DNA of 64,000 nucleotides from Phlebopus portentosus (Eukaryota > Basidiomycota > Agaricomycetes > Boletales > Boletinellaceae). This document shows positions 1 through 12,580 of this stretch, one piece after another. Position 1 is the stretch's first letter. Each line of letters starts with the position of its first letter. The stretch is taken from contig JAYXKI010000001.1 in assembly GCA_037892935.1 (NCBI GenBank), forward strand, positions 1,860,001 to 1,924,000, in the 5' to 3' direction. The notes under the pieces are model-generated. The model ran no database searches. It saw only the letters and a list, made by a program, of their open reading frames with translations, and was not told the origin of the DNA. The position numbers and the translations under genes are program-made.

Positions 1-328
1 TGCGGCCATAAGGGTGAGGTGGGGCCTAAGTATCTTTTAGGCAGAGACATACCAACGATGATACTATTGACAGGCATGTATTTGCTAGCAACTTGCAGCC
101 AGCCTCCTGGAGCAGCACACAAATCGATGCAGCATCGAGCGGATTCGAGGACGTTATACTTCTTATTTAATTGAATCAGCTTAAAGGCTGAACGAGCTCG
201 ATATCCCTGCTCTCTGCAAGAATAATGAGAATTACTAACTGAATAGTGAATAGAGGGAAGACGCACTTTGCGAGCTTGTAATACTTGTCCAGGCGTCCCT
301 TCCCCGTCTTTTTCTGAGCCTTCCCCAT
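1..328 (-). CDS. SPB1: SPB1-like 27S pre-rRNA 2'-O-methyltransferase (5' part only)
   Basis: This is the 5' end of a minus-strand gene that runs off the left edge. Exon 1 (328-267) starts [20 protein letters not shown]. After a 53-bp intron, exon 2 (213-53) reads through YRARSAFKL, then [20 protein letters not shown]. This is the FtsJ-type S-adenosylmethionine motif (D-L-C-A-A-P-G-G-W) and the N-terminal layout of nucleolar Spb1, which methylates G2922 of the large rRNA and is needed for 60S maturation. A second donor (gtatgt) lies at 52-47 and exon 3 is outside the window. The remaining catalytic residues and the long Spb1 C-terminal domain cannot be seen. FtsJ relatives such as Trm7 share the SAM motif, but the Lys-rich start and the [10 protein letters not shown] run are typical of Spb1. 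Confidence 0.88.
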
Positions 329-502
329 ACTCGAAGGTTACGTGTTATGAGGAAAAGGAATTTGCTCTCAGTCAAAAAAAGTTGAAGAAAGGGAAAGGCG
401 GAAACGGTACACGAACACGCCCAAATTTATTTATTTATTTTTCACGACGAGGATTTGCGCTGCCCTATATGGGTTGGCATACTACACTAGAGTACTACCA
501 CC
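329..502. promoter_or_regulatory. Shared promoter region between SPB1 and ELP4
   Basis: Only 174 bp separate the two start codons of divergently transcribed genes, so both promoters must lie here or overlap the genes. The plus strand has a T/A-rich block (ttatttatttatttttc, near 427-443) upstream of ELP4. No clear TATA box was recognised. Confidence 0.5.
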
Positions 503-2084
503 ATGTCCTCCTTCAAACGCAAGACAGGGACCGCGCCTCAAACACTCCCAAACGGCATTAAGCAATCGCCAGCGTTATCCACGGTTTTTCTCACATCTTC
601 CGGGATACCTTCGCTTGATGATGTCCTTGGAGGCGGCATTCAACTTGGCACAAGCTTTCTCGTTCTCAACCCAGATCCACATTCAGCCCATACCGACCTC
701 CTTCAAAAATACTTCATTGCACAGGGATTGGCAAGCAATCAGACTGTACACGTCTTCGACGTGGATGGTAGAAACTTAGCTGAATCATGCATGTGGATTC
801 CGGGAGCAATAGCAACTTCAGTCACGGAGGACGCTGACGACGGCCTAGAGGCTAAAGATGGAAAGGTCAAAATAGCCTGGCGATACGAACATATGCAAAA
901 ATTTAAGACGACTGTATCCACACGAGGATCCGATCAGTATGTGAGTTTATCGTGCTATGGACTGCTCAAGCCAATACTCAAAACAGAGAAGACTTTTGTC
1001 GACCTTTTGATCTTTCACGATCTGTTCCTCCTGACGCTATTGAATCTTTCCTTGCTGCCGGTCTTCTGCGAATAGAGGACTCCTACTTCGAAGATGCTAC
1101 GGATGTATACGACCGTGTAATCCAACGAATTGAAGAAATTGTCAAATCCTATGATAACTCGAAGTGTGTGCTGAAGGTTTAATGCGAAATGTTTATAGGA
1201 CTGATTCATCTACAGCTCAACAATCAAGCAAAAAGTGACTCGGATCAGTATACCAGCATTCGTCTCTCCTATATGGGGAGACCCTAACCCAACGGTAAAA
1301 TTCTCTTTTGTCATCATAATTTCAACCTCTTACAGTTCCCATCTTAGAAAATCTTGGAGTTCCTGATCCGGCTTCGTGAATTGCTGCGGAGCGCTGACTT
1401 GATTTGTGCATTCATCACCGCCAATGCACATATTTCCTCGGACGCGTGGGCTGGAGAAGGATGGACCGAAAAGCTCGCATGGGCATCCGATGCCTGCATA
1501 GGACTAAACTCGTTCTCAGGTTAGTCCGTCGGCCAGTTTGGACATTTTGTGTAAAAACACATTTGACAATCTCGTACTTAGCCGATCCGGCAACTTCTGC
1601 GCTTTTCCCTTCTCATCATGGCCTTGTGAAGTTATATCGGCTTCCATGTGTTCAGACATTAGTTCCCGCTAGTGACAGGTTTTCGGACCTACGTGGCCTC
1701 TCAGCTCCTACGTCTTCCATTTCGTCAGGGGGGATCGGCGAAAACAATCTGGCATTCAAATGTACGCGGAAGAAGTTCGTCATCGAGACGTTCCATCTTG
1801 ATATCGACGGTGGTGTCAGTGAACGCCGTACGACCCCGGCTGTTTCCTCAGTTACAACTCAGGAAGGTGATGCGGAAAAGGTGTCATCCCGCGATCATAG
1901 CCATCATGATCCTGGACGTGAGCCTCGAGTGTTGATTGAGAGGGAAATTCGAGCTCGTATCGGAGGCGAGTCGGAGATACCAAAGCTACCTGAAGAAATT
2001 TCTCAAATCCAGAAGTCTGATATCAAGAAGGCGAAGAAGAGAGTCGGCTTCCAAGTGGGCCGTCCTGATATTTTTGACTTTTGA
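503..2084 (+). CDS. ELP4: Elongator complex subunit Elp4
   Basis: The spliced model has five exons (503-936, 987-1163, 1216-1294, 1348-1519, 1582-2084) and gives 454 aa. The N-terminus reads SSFKRKTGTAPQTLPNG, then TSSGIPSLDDVLGGGIQLG, the conserved start of the RecA-like (PAXNEB) fold. Further hallmarks are KIAWRYEHM, the block ISIPAFVSPIWGDPNPT, and near the C-terminus HHGLVKLYRLP and NNLAFKCTRKKFVIETFHLD. Elp4 forms the Elp4-5-6 hexamer of Elongator, which binds tRNA and supports wobble-uridine (mcm5/ncm5) modification. As is usual for Elp4 the P-loop is degenerate. All four introns are 50-62 bp with GT...AG ends and keep the frame. No damage was seen, so the gene looks functional. Confidence 0.92.
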
Positions 2085-2387
2085 CATGTTCCGTTGTCGG
2101 ATTTAGTCGAGTTCTACTTTCTGGTTGTTGTGCATTCGATCAACGATTATTTGCGCCAAATTGTATAGAATTGAATGACATATATGTTACAATGTTGCGG
2201 ATGTAGTAGCAGTCCATCTCAGCAAAGAGTGTATGCAAAAGAACGAGAATTCGAAGAAAAATAACTCCACTACTTCTAGTGATTAGAAGAAATTAACGGA
2301 TAGGGTGTCCTCCAGGCATGCAGATATCCTTCCATCCAGGTGAATAAGCGAAGAAATTTGTGATCCAGTGACGAGAAATTGAGAAGG
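2085..2387. other. Convergent intergenic region
   Basis: About 300 bp between the stop codons of ELP4 (plus) and the membrane protein gene (minus), presumably holding both 3' UTRs. No further feature was recognised. Confidence 0.5.
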
Positions 2388-5300
2388 TTAAGGAGAAAAC
2401 AACCCTAGGGATCTCAGGGACGATGTGACTTTCGAAACATCATCAGCGTTCGTCGGGCCTGACGCAACGAGCTCTGAAGCAGGCTGCCAGACGGACTCGA
2501 AGGCGTCGTCTTCTGAAGAACCTTCGTGAACCACGTCAGTGGATAGAGCAGACTCGGTCCAAACGATTGATGCTGAAGTGTTCACGAGTGCCCAGGAGCG
2601 AAACATCTGGGCGGCATCCGATCCAAAGAACAACGAGCCTGTCGGAGTGGAAAAGGAAGAGGCGGAGAAGGCAACATCCTGCGGTCTTATGATACCGAAT
2701 ACGGCAAATTCGAGGATGGGAAGGGACGAAAGGGAGTTGGCCAAAGGGGAACCGATTGAGGGAATATTGGAAGATAAAACGTGCGAAACGAGATCCATTG
2801 CGATACTGGCGTTAGAAATAGATGAAAGATAATTTAATAATACATGATCCAAAAAGTCAACAGCCCCGAATTCGCGGGCGTCTGTGGTTGCGGCGGTGAT
2901 GTCGGGAACGGGTGTCGCTCCTGGAAGGGCGCTGAGCACTTCACCAGAGTACATGACAGCTCTGATTGTCGCATCTGTGTTGAGAGCAGATGCCTGCAAC
3001 GCAACGCCTTCTCTGTTGTCTGGAAATGGCAAGCGCAACCCTAGTAGATCAACAACACCATAGACGGGCCGGTCGGGAAAACAAGATTCGGAGAAAAGAG
3101 AAGTAGTCGAAGCAGGATCCAGACCGAACACAGCGGTCTCCAATGCGTTGATGCGGGTCAATTGGGACTCATCGAGGCCCGGATAGCAAGAGATGGGAAC
3201 AGGAAATTCCGTAGAAGACGTATTTGGCATAATGTCTGTGAGTCGATTGCCGCCCGGGGATGAAGTAGCATCGAAAGGAATGAGAAATGCTGAATTTCGC
3301 ACAGCGGTTTTGAACATATCCAGTTCGGACTCTTGCCTCTGAAGGACAGAGGTCCAATAGTTAATAAGTGCCTTCTCTCTCTGAGTGGATGAGGCTGAGA
3401 ATATGAACAAGGTAAGGAAACATCCATCGGCAAAAAAAATGAACTCAAAAGATACGCACCGATGGCGAAAGAATACATCCGGTCCAGTACATTGACAGCC
3501 GTCATCGACAACGCTTCAAATTGATCTTCTGACGGGGACGAATTTCTGAATTTCGCGCTCAAAGGAGACACAGTTTGCGATGCAAAGTCAAAGTCATATC
3601 CCGATACGTTGGAGGTAAATCTTCCACTGCTATCGTCCACAGGGCCGTCGATGCTGGACAACATACGCCATGGAGCCGAAGAAACGAAGTTCTGTAAAGC
3701 CATTGCCTCACTAACGTCCTGCGTCATAGCCAGATTCCAAAGCATAGCAGCTTGAGCCCATTTAGTGCGGTTTGGCGCCGTCGCACTGTCGAGGCCGGGC
3801 TCAACGTCAATAAGCAGAGCTTGGCTGCTACATACCCCGTCTGGTGGTACCCCTGCTGCGACCACAACGGCATCGGACATTTCTTCTTCGGTGAAACTAC
3901 TGGAGAAAAGCTGGTTGACATCATTCACCAGTAAAAATAAAGATCGAGCGAGAGGTTTGCAGGTCGTGCTATTGCTTGTGCAGACACATGTAGCGTCTAA
4001 AGTGCACGACGCACCGGTTTGATTCCCACTACACTTCGGCCGCGAGCTGTTCTGCGACGAAATAGCCACAGGAATGGCGATAGCAAGAGCTACTCCAATT
4101 ACCACGACAATCGCAACTATCCATAGTCGCCTCCTTTTCCGTTTCGCGTCAAAAGTGGATATTTTTGCAGAGGAAGGTGATTCGGTGGTCGTAACATTTG
4201 GATCTTCCTTTCGTCTCCGAACCCGCGAGAATAACGAAGAACGCTGTCCGGCCGATCTTGTGTCCAGTTGCGTATAGGTGCGGCGAACGCCTGGATGCAA
4301 ATCAGCGTACGGCACAGAAGCTTCTTGATAATGGAACTCGTTGTTCTTATCTGCGCCCGAGAGGAAGCGGCCCGAGCTGAGCATTCCCGAAAGGTCATCG
4401 GCACGTTTTACAAGTGTTGGCAGAGGGATTGACTCTTCCGATTTTTGAATTTCTTTGCCGTTTGGGAATTCAGGTGGAGGATTAGTACCCACCGGAATGG
4501 GTGGTAAAGGCCGTTGTCTAAGCCAATTCAAGTATCTGGCCCGTCGCAACGCTGAGCTATTCGATATGCGGGACACTAGCGAAGATACGACACTCTTCAT
4601 CGATTGGTTTCGTTGTAGAGTAAAACCTGAGCTGAGTGGCTGATTCTGATCAGACCTCGATTTTGATCGTGCGTGCGAAGCTCGCTTCTGGGAGTTTGCT
4701 GCAAGATGAGGTGGAGGCGCGTTCGTGGTCATGACTGGACCATCCTGATGTAAATCCAGCTTTAGCCTCGCGAAGTCTTCATCAGATTCCCGCGAAACAA
4801 AATCACCGTCAAAACCACCAGTCTGCCGCACGTTTCGAGGCGCATCTGCACGGTGCACAGGCGGTTTTGACGCCATCGACGCAGATGTGATCACAGAGTT
4901 ATTCGTGTCATCGGATCTCTGAACGCTTGATGGAAGTCGGATTGCCGGCACGACAGCCACAGGATGCGCTTCTATGCCGCCACGTGCAACCATTATACTT
5001 GGTCTTCGAATGGCAGATTGGAGCTGTTCATCCATATGCCCCGTTTCGGAATAGTCTTTTAACGTGCGTCTAGAATCCGCGTTGACTGATCGCCGATCGT
5101 CTGAAAGCATTTGTTGTCGCGAAGTAGATCCTTCCCCGCTCTCCGCGGACAGCAAGTCCGAAGGGTAGAAAGGTATAATCGACTGGTGCGATCTCGGCTC
5201 GTCTGAAGCACCAGCATCCCGACGGGTCTGATTCGATCTTTTATCAAATCCCGACATAGCCCGTTTCCCAGCATCATACACTTTGTTGCCTGGGAAAGGA

Positions 5301-5986
5301 TCTGGTGCTTGAGATAGGAGAGATGTGATGAAGGAGGTTGTGAGAAGTCGCTCCTCATTGGTGTCAATGCTGATACCGGATGTTGCGTCGCTCCAATCCA
5401 ACAGCGAAGACGCCGCAGCCGTGGAATGAGGGGTGTCTGGACGCTTGGAGAGGTTGCGCTCCGAAATCGGCGGATGCGGTACAGGATTTCTTCGATAAAC
5501 GAGAGGACGGACAGGCTGATAGCTTGTCGAAGGCTGGGCCGGAAGCGAAGCTAATGGACTCGAAGCTTGCTTAAATGCGGAAATTCCATCTCCAACGGCA
5601 TTAGAGATGCCCGTTCTGGATGAAGAGCCAGACTTAACGCTCCGTGTCTCTTGTGGATTGGATTTGTTTGAGAACTGCGATCCCGCGGGAGAGCGGGGAG
5701 CAGGCGGCGTGCCGAAATGGAAGCGATCCGGGGTTTCGTAGTCCGGAATAGAGGGGGGTAAGCGGACCGTGAAATGCTGGCTTGTCGGAGTGCCGTATCT
5801 CGACAATGTCGGGGTAGGAATCTCTGCGGGAGGGGCTGGGAATTGGGAGATACCTGACAGCTCGCTGTCAGCATAGCTGATGGCACTTTCTGCTATTCCG
5901 GATGCAGAGGTTCCGAGAGATGCAATGGAAATACGCGGAGGCTTCTTCGATCGTCCACCGTCGGTTTCGACAAGCTGGTTCGACAT
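2388..5986 (-). CDS. Large single-pass membrane protein of unknown function
   Basis: Two exons (5986-3460 and 3394-2388) joined by a 65-bp intron give 1177 aa. Residues 1 to about 610 are Ser/Pro/Thr-rich and look disordered. A basic run (KRKRRR) precedes one strong hydrophobic segment at about 617-641 (LWIVAIVVVIGVALAIAIPV), and an extracellular-looking tail of about 540 aa follows. The tail opens with a Cys cluster (KCSGNQTGASCTLDATCVC) and has several N-glycosylation sequons. The basic cluster on the N-terminal side suggests a cytoplasmic N-terminus, that is, type II topology. No catalytic motif or named family was recognised. The arrangement resembles cell-surface sensor or mucin-like proteins, but this is inference. 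The intron is supported because reading through it breaks the frame, while splicing joins FAI to ASSTQREKALINYW cleanly. Confidence 0.8.
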
Positions 5987-7041
5987 TGCTAGCGGATGGT
6001 AAGTTAGGAAGACATAGGCAGAGGGCTCGGTTCAGTACAAGACACGAACAACTCTTGATAAGATGCAATGCTTACAGGATCACTGCCCAACTGATCTGTT
6101 ACCGTTGGCATGCCCAGAAACAGTACTGAGTGCTCTACCGCCTCGCTGAAGATGAACAACGCGCTCCAAATAATGGGAAGCGAAATTTGAGAACAGGCCG
6201 GGAGAGGAGAAGAGAAGGATGAAGGCAGTTCGATGTCCGATGACAAGATGAAGACTATAAAGGAGCGGCGAGAAAGAGGAAGGGGGAAAGGGAAAGATAG
6301 GATGGGAGGAAGAAAGAGACGGATGAGAGAGAAAGAGGAGATCAAGTATTTGGACTTCATAGTCATTGTATAAGAACCGAGAGGCTGGTGCACTTCATAT
6401 TGAAACGGATCCACGGCCGATCCTTGGTTGCACCAGTTGTACCTTCTTGCACTAGTCTTAGCGTCCCTGATCAATTCAATAATCAAGACCCGGAATTATT
6501 CACATCACACCAAATCCTAGTCTACGGCTCGTTATTTGTGACAAAGTGTGTCTGTCGAAGTGGAATACCGTTGCCGACAGACCAAGAAAATGCATGAAAT
6601 CCAGGAAGAGGAAGAGACCTGATGGAAAGGCACTGACAACGATCGCAAATGTACGGGATGGTGGAAACCAATTGAGCTTGAGAAAATAGGCAACAGAACG
6701 GGCTGAAAGACGGTTCTAAAGAAAAGTATAAGTTGCTTCCGATGATCACGTGGGATGCCTTTTACGGCTCGGCTCTATCTTTTTTTCTTTCTCAACTCTC
6801 TTACTGCAACTCTGTCCGAACTCTCTTACTTCTCTCTATTGGCCAATTCTACTTTTGCCCCCGTCGCGCTACGCCTTTTCGTCTGCGCGCTCTCTATCTT
6901 CGGCCGACGCGTCGATCTTTTGCTGCTCTGAACTTATCAATTCAAGTCAGGCCCGTCTTCAGTACTTCCGCCGTTAGTAGTGTTTCAGCCATTTGGGGTT
7001 ACAGCCGTCTCCCGAAGATCCCGCGTCTCTCAAAACAAGTC
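5987..7041. promoter_or_regulatory. Divergent promoter and leader region with pyrimidine tracts
   Basis: About 1,050 bp between two divergently transcribed genes. The stretch near 6,777-6,850 is strongly C/T-rich (runs such as tttttttctttctcaac), a common feature just upstream of fungal transcription starts, and fits an NGL2 promoter. An in-frame ATG at 6733 would lengthen NGL2 by 103 residues. Short ORFs here have no recognisable content. Confidence 0.45.
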
Positions 7042-8759
7042 ATGCCGCCTCAAGGGCGTGTCCTCACTCCAGAGCAATTGGCTCTATCTGAAGCTCGCAA
7101 AAGGAGAAAGGCGGAAGCAGCTGCTCTGACAGCAGCTTCAGCATCTCCAAGCCAACGCGAAAACTTCCGGTCTTTGATACTTCCTCGGAAATTCTTCTCA
7201 GAAAGCGTAGCAAATATATCTCCATTGGAAAATACCGTTATCATGTCCTGGAATGTCCGTGAAACAGTAATTAAGCGTTCGTGAAGTTCTAGCGTACTGA
7301 CGCCTTTTCTTTCTGGGTATGTTTTTGTGCTAATAGGTGCTCGCCCAGTGTCTTGTTCGTAAGCCTTGAATTTCTTCCCCGCGCGTTTCAGATCATCTCA
7401 TGACTGGGTCCAGGAAGGGAACTATTCCCGACCAGTGACTGTCTGAAGGCAAATCAGCGGGAAGGCATGCTTTTCGAAGAGATCACTAGGTCGGGAGCCG
7501 ACATCATTTGCTTGCAAGTCAGTATCCAAGCTTCTCGTCATCGATCAGTTACTTCAACCGAATACATCTGGAGGTACTGATAAAATACATTTTCAGGAAG
7601 TCGATCGCCTTGAACGCCTCGGACCTGCTCTCGAATCCGCGAACTACGCATTCACATATTCCTCAGGGCGCAGGAAGAAGCACGGCTGTATTATAGCTTA
7701 TAAGAAAGATGAATTTGTCAAAACAGCCGAACGCACAATCTTCTATGATGACATAAATATTCGACACGAAGGCACAACGGAACGTTCGCGGAAAGGTTCA
7801 AGCTTTCGGACGAAAAACATTGGCTTGATTCTCGCCTTGCAAAGATGCGGCAATCCTAGCCATTCGATCGTTGTGGCGACCACTCACTTGTTTTGGCACC
7901 CTAAATACACGTACGAGAGAGCACGCCAGGCATTGATTTTGGTGCGCTCCGTATGTGAATTCAAAGAAGAAAACAACTTGCAGGATGCACCTGGTTTTAT
8001 CGCAGGAGGTGAGTGCCAGAGTTTCGCTCTCTATAATCTCTGACAATTCGGACTCAAAAAATCCTGGTCGTTTCAGATTTCAATTTCAATCCTTCTGATG
8101 CGGCTTATTCCCTACTAGTGGGCGATACTCTCCTACCTCAGCAAGAGGCAGATATTAAACTCTCACACGTGGTGCACGTCAGTCTCGATCCAACCGTTTC
8201 CGTTTCTGACCCGAAGCGCGCGGCGACTGACGACGAGGAAGAGGAAGGCGCGGAGGCAGACCCTGAAAACGATCCTGACCGGGTGATCAAGAACGCGCGA
8301 TCTGCGAGCCCTGACGACGGACTTCTCGAGCCGAGGGAGTTGGTCGAGATGTTTGCTCAGTTGCCTACTCTGCGAAGTGCGTACGATCTATGGGGGTCGA
8401 AGGATGTGAAAAGAATGTTTGGCGCTCGAGTGGATATACCTGCCGATAGACAAGGCCGGAGCGAGCCGATGTATACTAGCTATACTCATTACTGGAAGGT
8501 TACACTAGGTACGATATCGTTCTTCGTTCCTATCGCAGTAGCTCTTAAGTACGTTTCCATCATAGATTACATATTTGTCATGTTGCCACCTGAACGTACC
8601 CTAAAGGTACTCGGTATCCTAGAGCCTCCCCTCGAACAGGAGCTTGGCACAGGTCTTCCCCGCAAAGGAGTTTGCGGCAGCGATCACCTTTCTCTTCGAG
8701 CTTACATAGCGTGGCCATTAAATCCAACACAATGCAATGATTGTAACACTTTAGATTAG
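7042..8759 (+). CDS. NGL2: NGL2-like EEP-family RNA exonuclease (CCR4-type fold)
   Basis: Six exons (7042-7254, 7337-7358, 7414-7517, 7597-8008, 8077-8508, 8566-8759) give 458 aa. The endonuclease/exonuclease/phosphatase motifs appear in order: MSWNVLAQCLVRRELFP, the Mg-binding DIICLQEVD, THLFWHPKYTYERA, AGDFNFNP, LDYIFV and the catalytic His in CGSDHLSLRA. In yeast Ngl2 trims the 3' end of 5.8S rRNA. The block NVLAQCLVRRELFP matches Ngl2/Ngl3 better than Ccr4 or Angel. An acidic insert of about 60 residues (DDEEEEGAEADPENDPD) sits between the DFN and DYIF motifs. Exon 2 is only 22 nt. The start was placed at MPPQGRVLTPEQ. An upstream in-frame ATG at 6733 would add an Arg/Ser-rich, mitochondrial-looking leader, but most of that stretch looks like a pyrimidine-rich 5' UTR. 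Confidence 0.87.
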
Positions 8760-9092
8760 CATTTAGAATAGAACATTCATATATCCTGTATGTAGAAGCG
8801 GGTATTCACTCAAAGAATGTGAGATGCAGTGAAGACCGAAGCAATATGAATCTAGTAATGTGCTCAGCGAGACTTGAAGGAGATGAAGATGGGGAAAATA
8901 AACACAAAACCCAATAAAAGGGTATTATGGAAGCTATATCCGTCCCGGAAGTCCGCAGAAAACCGCAGGAAAGCAGACTATAAAAGCAAAGACAGAAAGA
9001 AAGAAAAGGAGTGCGTGAGTAACTGGGAAAAAAAGATAGGACTATTTGATCGATGAACTGTCCATAATGCTTCGATAGATGTCATGCTTAAA
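8760..9092. other. Convergent intergenic region
   Basis: About 330 A/G-rich bases between the stop codons of NGL2 (plus) and the RhoGEF gene (minus). No gene or repeat was recognised. Confidence 0.5.
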
Positions 9093-12000
9093 CTAGACCC
9101 TTCTATCCGATCCGGACAATAGGTTCTCATACAGACCACCAGCTGATTTTTCGTTGCGTAACTGAATCATGTAAACGATGCCTGTTCGCGCGCCGTTATC
9201 GCTCAACTCGATCGCGACGCCAGTCTTCCCGACACGTTCCACGCCATCTGTGAGTACTATCGTCGAGATCAGGATTGTCTTGTCTCTGTTATCCGCCTCA
9301 ACAACCAGCTGCTTGAGCATCGTCGGCCGCTGTTGGTACAAAGTCAGCTTCGAAGAACCAAGCGCTTTCCATTGCGCATGTTGCTGCTGTAAGAAGATCT
9401 TGCATTTCATTGACGCGAGGACAACGGATTCCACAGGGCCCTTCGGTACGGTAGGCGAAGTCGGCGGACTTTCGTCCAGGCCAAATGCCGGTGCCGAGGA
9501 TGCGATACGCGGTAAAGCAACAGAAGGAAGCATAGGTCGCAAATGACTCTGACCAGGCCCGATGGTTCCAAATGAGTTTTGGCGTTCCGGCAGGAAGTCA
9601 TTCGGAATATTTGGAACAGGAGGCGCAGACCTGGGGCCTTGTTGGAAGTGCTCGTGCTGCGAGCTTAGAGAATGCAGCGAAGGCGTCTTGCGAAGACCGG
9701 CTTGATAATTAGGGTCGGATGCTGGTCGACCAGGAGCGGCAAATGGCTGACCAGGATGAGGAGGTAGATGGTTCGGCCCTGGTCCGAAGCCTTGCGGTCC
9801 GTGCATTGAGCCCGGTCCATCTTGAAAGATCGCACCAGGTCCAGGTCCTCCCATTACCGGACGAGGTGCGGCCATTGGACCATTTCCATAGCCCATATGC
9901 TGCGGACCGCCATTCATAGGAGGACTCATCATATTTCTCGGTGGTCCTTGCATACCATTCATTGGTGGTGGACTCATGATGTTTCTTGAAGGTCCCTGCA
10001 TACCATGCATAGGCGGTGGACTCACGGGCCCACCCTGCGGAGGTCTGCCACCCATTGGCAGTTGGGCTTGAATACTCCCAGAGCGGTGTGGAGGTATGAT
10101 TTGACCCGGAGAAAATGAGGTGGGGCCAGGCGGGGGACCGTCTCTCATGTTCGATTGAGGCGGTAGTCCCATAGGACCTGCACTACGTGGAGGCATTCCA
10201 CCACCACCACGAGAGCTTTCGCCCCTCGGTGGAGGAATAAACTGTCCGGGTGCGATAGATGGACCGTCAACGGGACGTAAGACAGGAGGAGAAGCCATCT
10301 GAGGAGGCCTGCCTTGTTCGTTCGTTGGTGAATAAGGTGGGGGTCCGCCTTCTCGACAGATGGGGGACTGCGCCACGGACCCAGCATCATTCAGTGAATT
10401 ACGGCCGGGATCTACTCTGTGCATCGAGGCATCTCCGGATGAAGGAGATGCTGCCCGACTTACATTGGCGCTTCTCGAGGAAGACCAGTGCTCGCTCGGC
10501 GGATCACTCGGTCGGCGAGCTGAAGATCCAGGTATTGAAGACGTGTTGCCCATTGATGGTAGAGGAGGAGGTGGCTTGTTGGACGGCGGAGGCACTGAAA
10601 GATCATTGCTAAGGACACTGACAAAACCTGATCATCAGCATGACTTACGTGCGGCAGCCAAGTCTATTGTTGCTTTGAAATCTCCTATCACGGAGTCTCG
10701 CTTTGCTTTTGAATCAAAATATAAGCGCATGACTTCCTTCTTCAATATCGTAACTTCCATTGCGGTATCTGGAAGGAGTGTCAACCCTTCACATGGGCAT
10801 TCAAAGAAAACCGAAATACACAAACACACCCTCAAGTTCCGCGACGCGAACATGCTTAACAGCTAATGGAGGATAGCAGAGCCAGATATCTGCGCCCTGA
10901 CTATTGTACCGCGCACGATCGTCAGAAGACATCCGTTCGCACACCAGGAATAAATCTGTCAAAACAAATATGTGCCCTTGGCGGTGTACAACTTCGATGC
11001 CCGTGCTCTTTGGGGTAAAATAGATCGTCGTATCTTCTGAAAGCCGCAATTCGCGGGTGTACGATAAGTTGGGTGAGTTGATGGACAATTTAACATTCTT
11101 TTCATGTTTTCATGGAAAAGAGTCAGTCGCAGCAGTCCATGATTGAAATAGAGCCCGCGTACCCGTGGAGTCATAGTGAATAAATCCTGACATCGCTTCG
11201 TAGCCAATCGTCGTTCTAGATCAGCCAAGGACATAGACAATGTAGTTACTGAAGCTCGCCCCTCCGAGGTCACAGACGTGTCCCGAGAAGATCTTAATCT
11301 TCGCAAAATTTATTTACTATCTAATAATAGAAGGTGTAAACACTCACCCGCTTGAAAGACTGCTACTGCGGGCAGAGCTTTCAACACTTGAACGCATATC
11401 TAATCCTTCATGAGGCCGGAGCGTAGTCTCATTTCGGATTTGGTTGACCACGTCGGCATCATTCGGACTCGGTCTGCTTGGATCATCAATATTTTTCCTC
11501 GTGTCAATCACGATCTCATCAGTCGTTTCCACCGATTGCGTCGGACCCGGTAAAGCTATGTTTAACCTCTCATCAATTACAGCGAGAAGATTTTCTAGCC
11601 TTCCGACACCGTCGACCAGTTTTTGATCTGTTGATTTCCCAGGCGGTGAGCTCTTCAGCAAGCGGCCATACAACTTCTGGTAGTATTTGATTCGGGCACG
11701 GGGTAATGAAAAAAGCGCGTCGAGAGACCAAAGCGGAGCCTGTGGAGGAGGATTTGACGCGGAAAAACCTTCGATGATGGGAGGTAGACGCTGATTACCT
11801 CGCACAGGTTCCCAGGTATCGAACCCATACAGATACACGGAAGCATATTTGGTGTATGGTGAGTCTAGCTGGTCAATCTGCAGTCCCAAATCAGTTTCAG
11901 AATTCTGTAATTAGATTGATGTATACGAACCCATTTCATTAGCAAGTCACCAACTGCACGCGGAGAGGATGGGTTGGGCCCGATTTCTTTTAGTTTTGCC

Positions 12001-12580
12001 TGGAAGGACCTGTTTGCCTTGTAAATCGCTTCTATAGAACGGAACATCATGTCTAGCTCCGGTGGGGGAAGATTAGATCGGGACCATGCCGCTGCTACTT
12101 TCTATAATTCACAGTGCCAGTGTCAACAAAGGCGGGAAGAGTCTACATGCTGATGATCGAACGTACCCGTATAATCCCCGACAAAGTGTCAACGTAGATT
12201 TTTTCTGTCTCCATGAGATCGACAAAAGGGTTTACCTTCTTCGGCCGCGATCCGTTGACTGGCGGAAGGCCTGGAGAAGGCGGGCCAAGCATGGGATTCT
12301 GGCCAGGGGAGAAGGAAGGAGAATCCGGCGGTAGTGTCGCGATGGATGGAGGCGAAAGAAGCTCATTCGGTGACTGTTGTAAGAGCCGGTCGTCTAGCGA
12401 TGGGGAACCCGACGGAGAATCAGGATGACCACCATGGAAAGAGCTTTTGGGTGGTGGGATTGGAGGCGGAGCACCTGTTGGCCTTGAAGGAGGAGAAGAG
12501 GGAGGCGGAGGCAGATGATCCCCCTTGTTGACAGGAGGAAGTGCCTTCGGCTCTGGTATGTGATTTATGGTGCTGGCCAT
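9093..12580 (-). CDS. Rho guanine-nucleotide exchange factor (DH domain, PH-like parts, proline-rich linkers)
   Basis: Seven exons (12580-12167, 12101-11931, 11877-11348, about 11298-11163, 11097-10830, 10768-10649, 10594-9093) give 1046 aa. Residues 1-115 are Pro-rich. A Dbl-homology domain follows, starting NPFVDLMETEKIYVDTLSGI and continuing MMFRSIEAIYKANRSF. A PH-like segment reads TGIEVVHRQGHIFVLTDLFLVCER. Then comes about 330 residues of Pro/Gly/Met-rich linker with PPMNGMQGP-type repeats, and a conserved C-terminal domain (MKCKIFLQQQHAQWKALGSS onward) that may be a second PH-like fold. DH-PH proteins load GTP onto Rho/Cdc42 and steer polarity and wall growth. The acceptor of intron 3 has two in-frame choices (11298 or 11292). 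It is separate from the ROM2-like fragment to the right, with no shared DEP region. Confidence 0.8.

Noticed and set aside
6004..6486. 160-residue minus-strand ORF upstream of the membrane protein gene
   Set aside because: It lies in the promoter/5' UTR with Ser/Phe/Leu-rich low-complexity sequence caused by purine/pyrimidine tracts.
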